The notes under the pieces: model-generated
What the model was told of the DNA's origin: nothing
The model's input: the letters and a program-made list of their open reading frames with translations, nothing else
Databases searched by the model: none
Made by a program: the position numbers and the translations under genes
In this document: piece by piece, positions 8,888 to 15,661 of the stretch
Layout: each line of letters opens with the position of its first letter
Numbering within the stretch: position 1 is the first letter of the stretch
Assembly: GCA_021732845.1 (NCBI GenBank)
Contig: JAKFUF010000067.1
Span: forward strand, 1-32,232
DNA from: Planctomycetaceae bacterium
GTDB lineage: Bacteria; Planctomycetota; Planctomycetia; Planctomycetales; Planctomycetaceae
DNA: 32,232 bases
Direction: 5' to 3'

Positions 8888-9409
8888 ATGAGTTCCAGTC
8901 CTGAACGAGCAGTGCGAGCTGGAGTCTTTGCCGACCTGCCCGGCGCGGATCGCGCCGTCGAGAAACTGTTGACCGCCGGGTTCAAGCAAGAACAGATCAC
9001 CGTGATTTGTTCTGACGATACCCGTGAAAAATACTTCCGTGAGTTTGAACACCAAGAGAAGGCGGGAACGCACGCCGGTGAAGGTGTCGTGGCGGGTGCG
9101 TCGATCGGGGCCATCGCCGGAGGGCTGGCCGCCATCGCGCTTGGTGCTGCCAGTGGTGGCGTGGTGCCCCTGGTCCTCGCCGGTGCGGTGGGAGTCGCTG
9201 GAGGCACCTCCATGGGGGGCTTCGTGGGCGCGATGTCAACCCGCTGGGATGAGAAGGAACTATCCAACTACTACGACCAGGCCGTGCGTCACGGTCAGAT
9301 CCTGGTCGCTGTCGAGGAGCATGGCGTAGGAGCCGACCAGGACTTGGCGCTCGCGGAACGCATCATTGCCGAGGCTGGAGCCAAAACGATTCAGCTTCCA
9401 GTCGGATAA
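8888..9409 (+). CDS. General stress protein, YflT-like N-terminus with glycine-rich core (paralogue 2)
   Basis: A 173-residue protein that starts with a YflT-like segment (AVRAGVFADLPGADRAVEKLLTAGFKQEQITVICSD). A Gly/Ala-rich hydrophobic core at about 63-112 follows (VVAGASIGAIAGGLAAIALGAASGG), then a C-terminal part (ELSNYYDQAVRHGQILVAVEEHG) that aligns in layout with the ends of the paralogues at 5174 and 9852. It is more divergent than those two are from each other. The ATG at 8888 follows GCGGAG; an upstream in-frame ATG at 8828 has no ribosome-binding site. It has its own sigma-54-like promoter and a possible structured terminator downstream, so it is probably monocistronic. The function is inferred only from the family. 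Confidence 0.75.
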   Translation: MSSSPERAVRAGVFADLPGADRAVEKLLTAGFKQEQITVICSDDTREKYFREFEHQEKAGTHAGEGVVAGASIGAIAGGLAAIALGAASGGVVPLVLAGAVGVAGGTSMGGFVGAMSTRWDEKELSNYYDQAVRHGQILVAVEEHGVGADQDLALAERIIAEAGAKTIQLPVG

Positions 9410-9447
9410 GATAATCTTTCACCGTCAGCACGAAGGCCCTCATCAAG

Positions 9448-9511
9448 GCACAGATCCGGCGAACGAGAGTCGGTGGAATCCACCCCTCCCGTTGGTGAGA
9501 TCTGTGCTTTT
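9448..9511 (+). terminator. Possible structured terminator after stress gene 2
   Basis: GCACAGATC (9448-9456) pairs with GATCTGTGC (9499-9507), which is followed directly by TTTT. Inside the loop a second stem, GGTGG/CCACC (9472-9484), can form. It begins about 40 bp after the stop codon. Confidence 0.5.
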
Positions 9512-9851
9512 GTGGTTTATCGTAGGTGCCCACACTGCCGCGCCGCACCATACGGCTGCGGAAACCTTTCCGCTCAGCATGCTGGCTGAGCGACCGTAAT
9601 GATCACAATTGATTGTCAGAGGGCGGAGGATGGATTGGTCCGTGACCGTTCTTCAGAGTCGTAACCAACCAGGGGATGGATGTTTATGTACCAATTCCGG
9701 ATCTTGGCGACGATTCTTGGCCGCAATTCGGCATTTCAAATCGAGTGGCCTGCCAATTGCATGACAGTATCTTTAGACAATTCATGAGCGGAACCGTCTT
9801 GTTCAAGCCGCTCCAACAGACCAGTTCCACAGATCAGGAAGGTTGTGAATC
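9512..9851. other. Intergenic leader region before stress gene 3
   Basis: There is no convincing gene. The region contains a hairpin, GCTCAGC-N6-GCTGAGC, at 9572-9591 and the sigma-54-like site at 9746-9761. A short open frame starting at 9676 has no family-like content. Confidence 0.5.
9746..9761 (+). promoter_or_regulatory. Putative sigma-54 (-24/-12) promoter of stress gene 3
   Basis: TGGCCTGCCAATTGCA has the GG-N10-GC geometry and a consensus TTGCA -12 element. The GC ends about 92 bases before the ATG at 9852. Confidence 0.6.
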
Positions 9852-10400
9852 ATGGCTGCAGCAACACATTTGACAGTTGTCGGTGTCTTTCAAAGCCGGC
9901 TGGATGCGGACGAGGCGATCGACGAACTGCGCGTCGCTGGTTTCACCCCCAGCCAGATTGGCGTCGTCACCCGCGATGAGCAGGCTTCACGGCTCCCCGC
10001 CAACGTCGATGAGGATATCGCCAATCGCCCCAAAGACTGGGACCGTTCCGAGTCGAACGTCGAAGAGGGTGCCGCGATGGGTGCCGTAGCCGGTGCCGGT
10101 ATCGGCGGCCTCATCGGTCTCGGCATCATCTCGAACCTGATCCCCGGCATCGGGCCGGCGATCTTCGCCGGAACAATGGGTGCGGTGCTCTCCAACGCGC
10201 TGGGCGGGGCGGCTGTCGCCGGCCTCGCCGGTGCGCTGATCGGGATGGGGGTTCCCGAGCACGAAGCCCGCTTCTACGAGAACGAAATCAACAGCGGACG
10301 GACCGTCGTCACGGTGGATCCCGATGGCCGCGTGGACGAAGCCCGCGCCATCCTGCGGTCCCACGGGGCCTTCGAAGCCGGTTCAACGCCGAATCTGTAA
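9852..10400 (+). CDS. General stress protein, YflT-like N-terminus with glycine-rich core (paralogue 3)
   Basis: A 182-residue protein closely related to the one at 5174. The N-terminal YflT-like part reads VVGVFQSRLDADEAIDELRVAGFTPSQIGVVTRD. A glycine-zipper core follows at about 70-135 (AAMGAVAGAGIGGLIGLGI), then the shared ending IGMGVPEHEARFYENEINSGRTVVTV. The ATG at 9852 is preceded by GGAAGG at suitable spacing and by a sigma-54-like promoter. The protein is predicted to be cytoplasmic or membrane-associated because no signal peptide is seen. Function is unknown beyond the stress-family assignment. No clear terminator was seen in the bases after the stop. Confidence 0.8.
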   Translation: MAAATHLTVVGVFQSRLDADEAIDELRVAGFTPSQIGVVTRDEQASRLPANVDEDIANRPKDWDRSESNVEEGAAMGAVAGAGIGGLIGLGIISNLIPGIGPAIFAGTMGAVLSNALGGAAVAGLAGALIGMGVPEHEARFYENEINSGRTVVTVDPDGRVDEARAILRSHGAFEAGSTPNL

Positions 10401-10712
10401 CAGCCGCTCACTGAGGGCGATGACGGCCCCGGTGCGATTCATGCAGCAATGCATGGCCGTACCGCGGGCTGTTTTCGCGCGCCCCTTCACCCGTAGCACG
10501 GGCTTGAGCCCATCCACGAGCGACTCTCGCTCTCTAACCCGCTCACGCACAAGGGGAGCTTCACGCCTTCGACGTAATTTCCAATGTCACACTTATTTCC
10601 TAATTAAATTTTAACAATGAACTTTCCTTTTGTGACATCAAGCCTTCCGGGCGGGAGTTACGTTCTTCACGGCGGATGCATCGCCGATGGTTCGATGTTG
10701 TTGAACAGACTG

Positions 10713-10740
10713 TGAAATTTGAAATTTGAGATTTGAAATG
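10713..10740. repeat. Tandem GAAATTT-type AT-rich repeat
   Basis: Consecutive TGAAATTT / GAAATTT / GAGATTT / GAAAT units. A similar array occurs at 1174-1193, which suggests a dispersed short repeat in this genome. Confidence 0.55.
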
Positions 10741-10775
10741 AGCTTTTGTTCGACACGTCAAATCTGAGATTCCAC

Positions 10776-10797
10776 TTAGGATCGCGGCAACAATAAC
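10776..10797 (-). repeat. 22-nt motif, copy A (inverted)
   Basis: Read on the minus strand, it starts GTTATTGTTGCCGCGATCCT and matches copies B and C at about 19-20 of 22 positions. Confidence 0.6.
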
Positions 10798-10938
10798 ATG
10801 GTGAAGTTGCTTGGGATGGACGCCGATTGAGGGCAGATTCATCAGTCCGGTTCGTGGCGTGGGCGTCTTCCGATCATCCTCCAACCGGGGGCTAAGGCCC
10901 TCCGGCTCATTGGCTGTACGGCTTGTCAAAAGTCGACA

Positions 10939-10960
10939 GTTATTCTTGCCGCGGTCCTTA
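10939..10960 (+). repeat. 22-nt motif, copy B
   Basis: It starts GTTATTCTTGCCGCGGTCCT. It is followed by GGACC, which gives a local hairpin GGTCC-TTA-GGACC. Confidence 0.6.
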
Positions 10961-11030
10961 GGACCGGACAAGGAATAAAGCACGCTTCAAGGTGCTAACC
11001 GAAGGCCGGTCTTAGGCAACGAGAAGGGGG

Positions 11031-11134
11031 AACCACGAATTTTCACGAATAACAACGAGCAGGATTCCGTCACCCGCGAAGCCATGCCGGTTGATCATTC
11101 GTGAAATTCGTAAGATTCGTGAGAATTCGTGGTT
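11031..11134. repeat. Long imperfect inverted-repeat element, copy 2
   Basis: It has the same arms as copy 1 (8543-8663): AACCACGAATTTTCACGAAT on the left and GAGAATTCGTGGTT on the right, with CACCCGCGA in the centre. The left flank AACGAGAAGGGGG is also shared with copy 1, so the true element may begin about 15-25 nt earlier. Confidence 0.75.
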
Positions 11135-11247
11135 AATTTATGACCGTACGATTCCCGCACCGTTTTGCCAGGCCTGTCGACTTCACCACCAACTTCATTC
11201 GTTGTCCTTGATGGCGTTCGCTGCTGGACATGGAGACAAATGCCACA

Positions 11248-11269
11248 GTTATTGTTGCTGCGATCCTTA
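11248..11269 (+). repeat. 22-nt motif, copy C
   Basis: It starts GTTATTGTTGCTGCGATCCT and lies just downstream of the aldolase stop codon, which is on the opposite strand. Confidence 0.6.
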
Positions 11270-11283
11270 ACTTAGATCGGCCC

Positions 11284-12090
11284 CTAAGCGTACCGCACAT
11301 CCGATGACGGCTTCCCATCCATCTCGCCAATCACCCGCCGTGCCGTGGCCACGCGGTCGCGAAGCGTGACTTCCAGCACGTTGCACGGCTCGCCGATGCA
11401 CAAGAACCGCCATCCATCGCGGGTCAGCTTTTCGGCATTGCCGCCGATCATCCACATCATCTTGCCCGCCGCGTCCGCGATCTTCCGCAGCTCGAACAGA
11501 TGTTCGCGCAGCACTGGCGCGTCCATGAGGCCGCACACCCCCAGTTCCGCGGACAGATCGTAGGGGCCGACAGCCAGCGCCGTCGTCAACCCGTGGCTCG
11601 CAATCGCCTGGGCATTCATGAACCCCGTCCGCGTCTCCACCTGCGGCAGTACGATGAAGTTCTCTTCGACGGTGGCCTGCCAAGTCGGCTGCGTGAAGTC
11701 ACTGACCCAGCGGTTGGACATCCCACCCGGGCGGCGGCGTCCGCGTGGCGGAAGGTACAGGGCATCCCGCACGACATCCAGTTCCGCGGCGGTCTCGACC
11801 GAGGCCAGCAGAAAGCCACAGGGTCCGAGGTCCGCGCAATGCCGAATGGTGGAGTAGTCGTTGGCGAGGGGGCGGATAAAGACCGGGAAATCCAGCCGTC
11901 GGCCCGTGGCACACGCCTCAGCCACGACATCCGGTGAGTGCGGACCATGCTCCAGATCGACGATGACATAGTCGAGACCCGCCCGCTGGGAAATCTCCAC
12001 CAGGTCCGGCCAGACATGCTCGGTGATCAGGATACCGGTGATCAGTTCCTTGCGGGCCAGTTTCTCACGCAGACGAACAGCGGGTTGCAT
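11284..12090 (-). CDS. HpcH/HpaI-family aldolase
   Basis: A 268-residue cytoplasmic TIM-barrel class II aldolase. Members cleave 2-keto-3-deoxy or 4-hydroxy-2-oxo acids to pyruvate plus an aldehyde, using a divalent metal. Residues matching those described for E. coli HpaI are present: Asp45 and His48 in VDLEHGPH, Arg73 in FIRPLAND, Glu152 in LPQVETRTG (metal) and Asp178 in VGPYDLSAELG (metal). The exact substrate cannot be told from sequence; sugar-acid breakdown (for example 2-keto-3-deoxy-L-rhamnonate) is a plausible guess. The ATG at 12090 begins MQPAVRLREKLARKE. It lies 77 bp downstream of the DUF1080 gene on the same strand, so co-expression in carbohydrate use is likely. Confidence 0.88.
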   Translation of the reverse strand: MQPAVRLREKLARKELITGILITEHVWPDLVEISQRAGLDYVIVDLEHGPHSPDVVAEACATGRRLDFPVFIRPLANDYSTIRHCADLGPCGFLLASVETAAELDVVRDALYLPPRGRRRPGGMSNRWVSDFTQPTWQATVEENFIVLPQVETRTGFMNAQAIASHGLTTALAVGPYDLSAELGVCGLMDAPVLREHLFELRKIADAAGKMMWMIGGNAEKLTRDGWRFLCIGEPCNVLEVTLRDRVATARRVIGEMDGKPSSDVRYA

Positions 12091-12167
12091 GGCGGATTTT
12101 TCGGTTTTTTTCTGATTGAATTGGACCGACCCGGGCCGGTCAGGGGCATCAAACCGCAGGGCAGGGG

Positions 12168-12860
12168 TTACTTGGCCTTCAGTTCCCGCAGCTTGATATT
12201 CTTGTACCAGACCTTTTTGCCATGGTCTTGGAAGCCGAGATGGCCGGTGCGCGGCAGTTCTTTCGCAGCCACGCCAAACTTGTGCTGCGTGCCGTCGGGA
12301 CGCTTGCTGACCTTGTCGAACTGGTCGGCGTCCATTTCCGTCACCACGTCTCCGTTGACGCTGACCGTGATGTTTGGTCCTTCACAGCGCAGTGTGACAG
12401 TATTCCACTCAGGCTTCAGTGGTGCTTTCTTCTTCGGCTTCTGCAGGTCGTACACCGCGCCGAAATCGTGATATCCGTCGCCAGCCTGGTCGATGGCCAC
12501 CTCGAAACCGGTATAGACCGGGTTTTTGACATCGCCCACGCGGAAAAAGATCCCCGAATTGCAGGCGGGCGGCGTCATTTTCACATCGCACTTGAGTTCA
12601 AAGTCGCCGAACGGCTTCTCGTAGACAATGATGTAGCCCCCGGAGTTCCACGGCAGCAGGGAACCGTCTTCGACGGGAGTGGCAATCTCCTTGCCCGTGT
12701 TGCACTTCCAGCCGGTGTGGTCCTTCCCGTTGAACAGCAGTTGCCAGCCGTCTTTCTTCTCGGCCTCGGTGAGTTCGTTGTCGGCGGCAAACCCGCAGAC
12801 TGAGCCTCCGAGCAGCACCGTGACGAGAACCAGAGCCTTGAAGGAAGAGAAGCGGAGCAT
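12168..12860 (-). CDS. Exported DUF1080 protein (3-keto-disaccharide hydrolase-like)
   Basis: A 230-residue protein with a clear signal sequence (MLRFSSFKALVLVTVLLGGSVCGFA, cleavage likely near AFAAD-like FAAD). One DUF1080 domain, a concanavalin-like beta sandwich, follows: DGWQLLFNGKDHTGWKC at the start, NSGIFFRVGDV in the middle, GFQDHGKKVWYKNIKLREL at the end. The family is abundant in planctomycetes, and some members hydrolyse 3-keto-glycosides. The domain fills the whole mature protein. An alternative start at 12872 (four codons longer) has no visible ribosome-binding site, while the chosen start has TGAGG six bases upstream. It is the first gene of a probable two-gene unit with the aldolase. 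Confidence 0.88.
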   Translation of the reverse strand: MLRFSSFKALVLVTVLLGGSVCGFAADNELTEAEKKDGWQLLFNGKDHTGWKCNTGKEIATPVEDGSLLPWNSGGYIIVYEKPFGDFELKCDVKMTPPACNSGIFFRVGDVKNPVYTGFEVAIDQAGDGYHDFGAVYDLQKPKKKAPLKPEWNTVTLRCEGPNITVSVNGDVVTEMDADQFDKVSKRPDGTQHKFGVAAKELPRTGHLGFQDHGKKVWYKNIKLRELKAK

Positions 12861-13026
12861 GGGGGGCCTCATGGTGGTTCGTGGTTGTCAATCTCGGGTT
12901 CGAAGGATGATACCGCTCGCCACGGCGGTTCGCACCCATGGGCACATCGACCGCGGGTGATGGAACGAGAACTGCTAAACCAAGGAAAGACGGGCCGCAT
13001 GTTTCTCTGAAACCAAGGGAGTCACC

Positions 13027-13380
13027 ATGTCTTCAAAACCCGCGCTGATGGCCATGTTTGGGCTGAGTTTGACCGTGTTGCTCGCCACCGCAGGCAGCGC
13101 ACTGGCGGAAGGCACCCAGGAGGGGACGATCGTCTCGGTCAAGGCGGACGCCAAGGACGATCTGCGCCAGATCGTGATGACGGACCAAGCCGGGAAGAAG
13201 GAAATGACCTTCACCGTCGCGGCCTCGGCGAAGGTCACGATCGACGAGAAGGACGCGGAACTCAAGGATCTGAGGAAGGGCGATTCGGTCAAAGTGACAC
13301 TGGACGAGAGTGACAAAGTGACGGCTGTCGCGGTCAAGCGCGGCAAGTCGCTGCGGACCAATTCGTCGAACACTCGGTAA
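13027..13380 (+). CDS. Small exported protein of unknown function
   Basis: A 117-residue protein with a signal peptide of about 27 residues (LMAMFGLSLTVLLATAGSALA, then EG). The mature part is about 90 residues, charged and probably beta-rich: EGTIVSVKADAKDDLRQIVMTDQAGKKEMTFTVAASAKVTIDEKDAELKDLRKGDSVKVTLDE. The 'DLRKGDSVKVTLDESDKVTAVAV' ending resembles small OB-like or DUF5666-like beta domains, but I do not claim membership. GGGAG precedes the ATG. It probably resides in the periplasm and appears to be a single-gene unit. No sigma-54-type site was seen upstream. Confidence 0.75.
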   Translation: MSSKPALMAMFGLSLTVLLATAGSALAEGTQEGTIVSVKADAKDDLRQIVMTDQAGKKEMTFTVAASAKVTIDEKDAELKDLRKGDSVKVTLDESDKVTAVAVKRGKSLRTNSSNTR

Positions 13381-13674
13381 AACAAGCAGTTTGCGGCAAC
13401 ATTCAGGCTTGCCGAAACTTCAGGAACGAGCCACCCGTCACGGCGAAAAGCTGGCCCCCAGCGCCATCAAATCGAATTGATTTTGTCAAAGGTGCTACAG
13501 TCCGCCAGCCTCGTCACGCGACTTGAAACCGTGCCGTCACCGCAAATGTCAATGACAATTCACGTTAGGCAGCTCTCGAAGCTGTAACCCTCGTTGGCAC
13601 GGTGTCTGCTGCCGATTAGTCTCGTCGTCGCGTTTGCAACGATGATTCACACCAACGAGAGAGGGATAGAGGCC
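13381..13674. other. Intergenic region before the Gly/Tyr-rich protein gene
   Basis: There is no supported gene. The only recognisable element is the sigma-54-type promoter at 13595-13610. Confidence 0.5.
13595..13610 (+). promoter_or_regulatory. Putative sigma-54 (-24/-12) promoter of the Gly/Tyr-rich protein gene
   Basis: TGGCACGGTGTCTGCT has a perfect TGGCACG -24 element and correct GG-N10-GC geometry. The GC ends 66 bases before the ATG at 13675. Confidence 0.65.
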
Positions 13675-14043
13675 ATGCGTCGATTTTTGCTTCTGGTGGC
13701 GATGGTGGGTGGTCTGAGTTTGATCGGTGGGACGGCGAAAGCCAACCACTGGCATGGTGGGTACGGAGGCTACGGGGGGTACCATGGCGGGTACGGCGGC
13801 GGCTACTCCAGTGGCTACCGCGGCGGTTACTACGGAGGCTCGGGAATCGGGATCTATCTCGGCGGCAGCCCCGGCTACTACGGAGGGGGTTACGGCGGAG
13901 GGTACAACGGCGGCTATTACCGGCCGTTGTACGGTGGCTACAGCGGGTACAGTGGCTACGGCAACGGCGGAGGCTGGGGTGGTGGCTACGGCGGCGGATA
14001 CGGTGGCTATTACAGCGGTTACCGCGGCGGCTGTGGCTGGTAG
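13675..14043 (+). CDS. Exported glycine/tyrosine-rich low-complexity protein
   Basis: A 122-residue protein. Residues 1-24 are a signal peptide (MRRFLLLVAMVGGLSLIGGTAKA, then NHWHGG). The rest is almost entirely GGY, GYGG and HGGYGGG repeats with two short breaks (SGIGIYLGGSPG, YYRPLYGG) and one cysteine near the end (GGCGW). Such composition suggests an extended, sticky extracellular or envelope protein; no enzymatic motif is present. The start was chosen because GAGG precedes the ATG at 13675; an in-frame ATG at 13594 overlaps the promoter. A strong terminator follows the stop codon, so this is a self-contained transcription unit with a sigma-54-like promoter. Confidence 0.75.
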   Translation: MRRFLLLVAMVGGLSLIGGTAKANHWHGGYGGYGGYHGGYGGGYSSGYRGGYYGGSGIGIYLGGSPGYYGGGYGGGYNGGYYRPLYGGYSGYSGYGNGGGWGGGYGGGYGGYYSGYRGGCGW

Positions 14044-14075
14044 CCAGTGACTTCGAACCGCAAATCTAAATCGCG

Positions 14076-14112
14076 CAGCCTTGGGATGGTCGTCCCAAGG
14101 CTGTTGTGTTTT
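14076..14112 (+). terminator. Rho-independent terminator
   Basis: A perfect 11-bp stem, CAGCCTTGGGA / TCCCAAGGCTG, with a 6-nt loop, followed by TTGTGTTTT. It lies 32 bp after the Gly/Tyr-rich gene and between convergent genes. Confidence 0.88.
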
Positions 14113-14139
14113 GGCCAGAGTGACACCATCGGCAGGAAC

Positions 14140-14574
14140 TTAAAACTCCTCATCGTCGGATTGGACTCTGCGCCGCCGACGGGGTCGTTCTTCCTCTTCC
14201 GAGCCCACATCCTCTCCATAATCCGTGTCGACGACCCGACGAGTTTTCTTTTTCTTCTTGGGGGTGTCCGAGACATCGGTGCTGAGTGCGAACCCGACGC
14301 CGAAGACCAGCACGGCAATGCCGATGACGATGCCCGCCTCAGTGAGGATCATCGCGAGATTGTTGTTGGCAAGTAACGCTTGGGCATTGTCGCCCTGAAT
14401 AACGCCGATAACCACCCCAACGAGGAGTACAATCGGTAGCGGTGTCATGGCGATCAAACCCAACAGTCGGGCAGGAACGCCCTCGACGGCACGAGTTTTC
14501 GAGATGGTCATCCTTCCCTTGATCAGTGCCATCACCCCAGCGATGAACATGCCGATTTCCATCCCACAAATCAT
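14140..14574 (-). CDS. Small two-helix membrane protein with charged tail
   Basis: A 144-residue protein. Hydrophobic segments lie at about 4-18 (weak), 36-58 (LLGLIAMTPLPIVLLVGVVIGVI) and 72-98 (NLAMILTEAGIVIGIAVLVFGVGFAL). The C-terminal 45 residues are hydrophilic with a KKKKKTRR cluster and an EEEERPRRRRR cluster, ending in acidic residues. The short motif MTISKTRAVEGVPARLLGLI lies between the helices. I do not recognise a family. GGAAA precedes the ATG at 14574. It is convergent with the Gly/Tyr-rich gene and separated from it by the terminator. Confidence 0.7.
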   Translation of the reverse strand: MICGMEIGMFIAGVMALIKGRMTISKTRAVEGVPARLLGLIAMTPLPIVLLVGVVIGVIQGDNAQALLANNNLAMILTEAGIVIGIAVLVFGVGFALSTDVSDTPKKKKKTRRVVDTDYGEDVGSEEEERPRRRRRVQSDDEEF

Positions 14575-14756
14575 GATGGTTTCCAGTGCCAGGAGCGAGA
14601 GATCTGAAGAGGGTGAACACCGCGCTTTGAGAGAGGATTGCGGGCGCGATCAACGTACCACAGCCAAAAGTCCGATTCCACCGTGAACCGTGGCTCCCCT
14701 CGCCCGGTTCTTGGGAAAAACCTCGTCGAGGCACTACACTGCGGGAGCCCCGCCGC

Positions 14757-15584
14757 ATGCCGCGGGCTTCCCTACTTCTGCCGACGGATATTGTGTCAGT
14801 TTTCTCCCCAGACGCCGCAGCGGACGCTCCCTCTCCCGAACCGTTTCACATTGATGTCGAGGATCTGCGGGCCGCGCTCTTGGCTCATCCCGTCTACGCC
14901 GCGGTGGACACGCTGGAGCATGTCCGGGTCTTCATGGAGCATCATGTCTTCGCCGTCTGGGACTTCATGTCACTGCTCAAGCGGCTCCAGCAGTGCGTGA
15001 CGTGCGTGACCGTACCCTGGTTTCCCGCACCGCGACCGGAACTCGCGCGGTTCGTCAATGAAATCGTGCTGGGCGAGGAATGCGACGAAGATGGCCGCGG
15101 CGGTTATGCGAGCCACTTTGAACTGTACTGTGCCGCGATGCGCGACATTGGTGCCGACCTGAAACCGATCGAAAGCTTTCTGGCGCGGCTCAAATCCGGG
15201 GTCGATCCCCTCGCCGCAAGCCGGGAATTGGCTCCGCCCGCGATCGCCAGCTTTGTCAGCCAAAACCTCGACTTGGCGCTGCACGGCTCGCCGCCCGCTG
15301 TTGCCGCGGCGTTTTTCTTCGGCCGCGAAGACATCATCCCGGAGATGTTTCAGCGGATCATCCCGCACCTGGCAGGGCAGGGGGCTGCGGTGGACCGCCT
15401 GGTCTACTACATGAACCGGCACATCGAACTCGACGGCGAGAGCCACGGCCCGCTGGCCCGGCAACTGCTTGGAGCCCTCTGCCAGAACGACCGCGGCCTG
15501 TGGCTCGAAGCCGAACAGGCCGCCCGTCAGGCCCTCGAATCCCGGCTCGCCGTGTGGGACGCGATCCACGCCCGGCTGTCGTAA
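14757..15584 (+). CDS. DUF3050 protein, heme-oxygenase-like fold
   Basis: A 275-residue protein matching the DUF3050 pattern: LLAHPVYAAVDTLEHVRVFMEHHVFAVWDFMSLLKRLQ in the first third, then an ELYCAAM helix, and YYMNRHIELDGESHGPLARQLL near residues 222-243. Members are predicted to have the heme-oxygenase-like helical fold. The E-H-H group (EHH in FMEHHVF) and the H...E..D...H group (RHIELDGESHGP) could form a di-metal site as in heme-oxygenase-like diiron oxidases; that is an inference. The substrate is unknown. GGGAG lies upstream of the ATG. The ECF sigma gene starts 77 bp after it, with a short hairpin (15587-15610) in between. Confidence 0.8.
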   Translation: MPRASLLLPTDIVSVFSPDAAADAPSPEPFHIDVEDLRAALLAHPVYAAVDTLEHVRVFMEHHVFAVWDFMSLLKRLQQCVTCVTVPWFPAPRPELARFVNEIVLGEECDEDGRGGYASHFELYCAAMRDIGADLKPIESFLARLKSGVDPLAASRELAPPAIASFVSQNLDLALHGSPPAVAAAFFFGREDIIPEMFQRIIPHLAGQGAAVDRLVYYMNRHIELDGESHGPLARQLLGALCQNDRGLWLEAEQAARQALESRLAVWDAIHARLS

Positions 15585-15586
15585 CT

Positions 15587-15610
15587 CCTGCGACCATTGG
15601 CCATCGCAGG
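15587..15610 (+). other. Hairpin after the DUF3050 gene
   Basis: CCTGCGA (15587-15593) pairs with TCGCAGG (15604-15610) around a 10-nt loop. It lies two bases after the stop codon. There is no T tract, so it is at best a weak terminator or processing signal. Confidence 0.35.
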
Positions 15611-15661
15611 CCCGCTGGATAAAACGTTGTCGGGCATTCCAGGCGTCGACGGAGCTGCTTC

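Larger units (their letters stand above)
10401..11283. other. Repeat-rich non-coding region
   Basis: About 880 bp without a supported gene. It holds a low-complexity GAAATTT repeat (10713-10740), three copies of a 22-nt motif (10776-10797 inverted, 10939-10960 and 11248-11269 direct) and the second copy of the long inverted repeat (11031-11134). Open frames in it cross the repeats and are not coding-like. Confidence 0.7.

Noticed and set aside
10324-10983. Short frames in the repeat-rich region after stress gene 3
   Set aside because: They run through repeats or overlap the stress gene, and none has a coding-like pattern.
10776-11269. CRISPR array
   Set aside because: Only three copies in mixed orientation with unequal spacing (about 140 and 290 nt), and no cas genes nearby.
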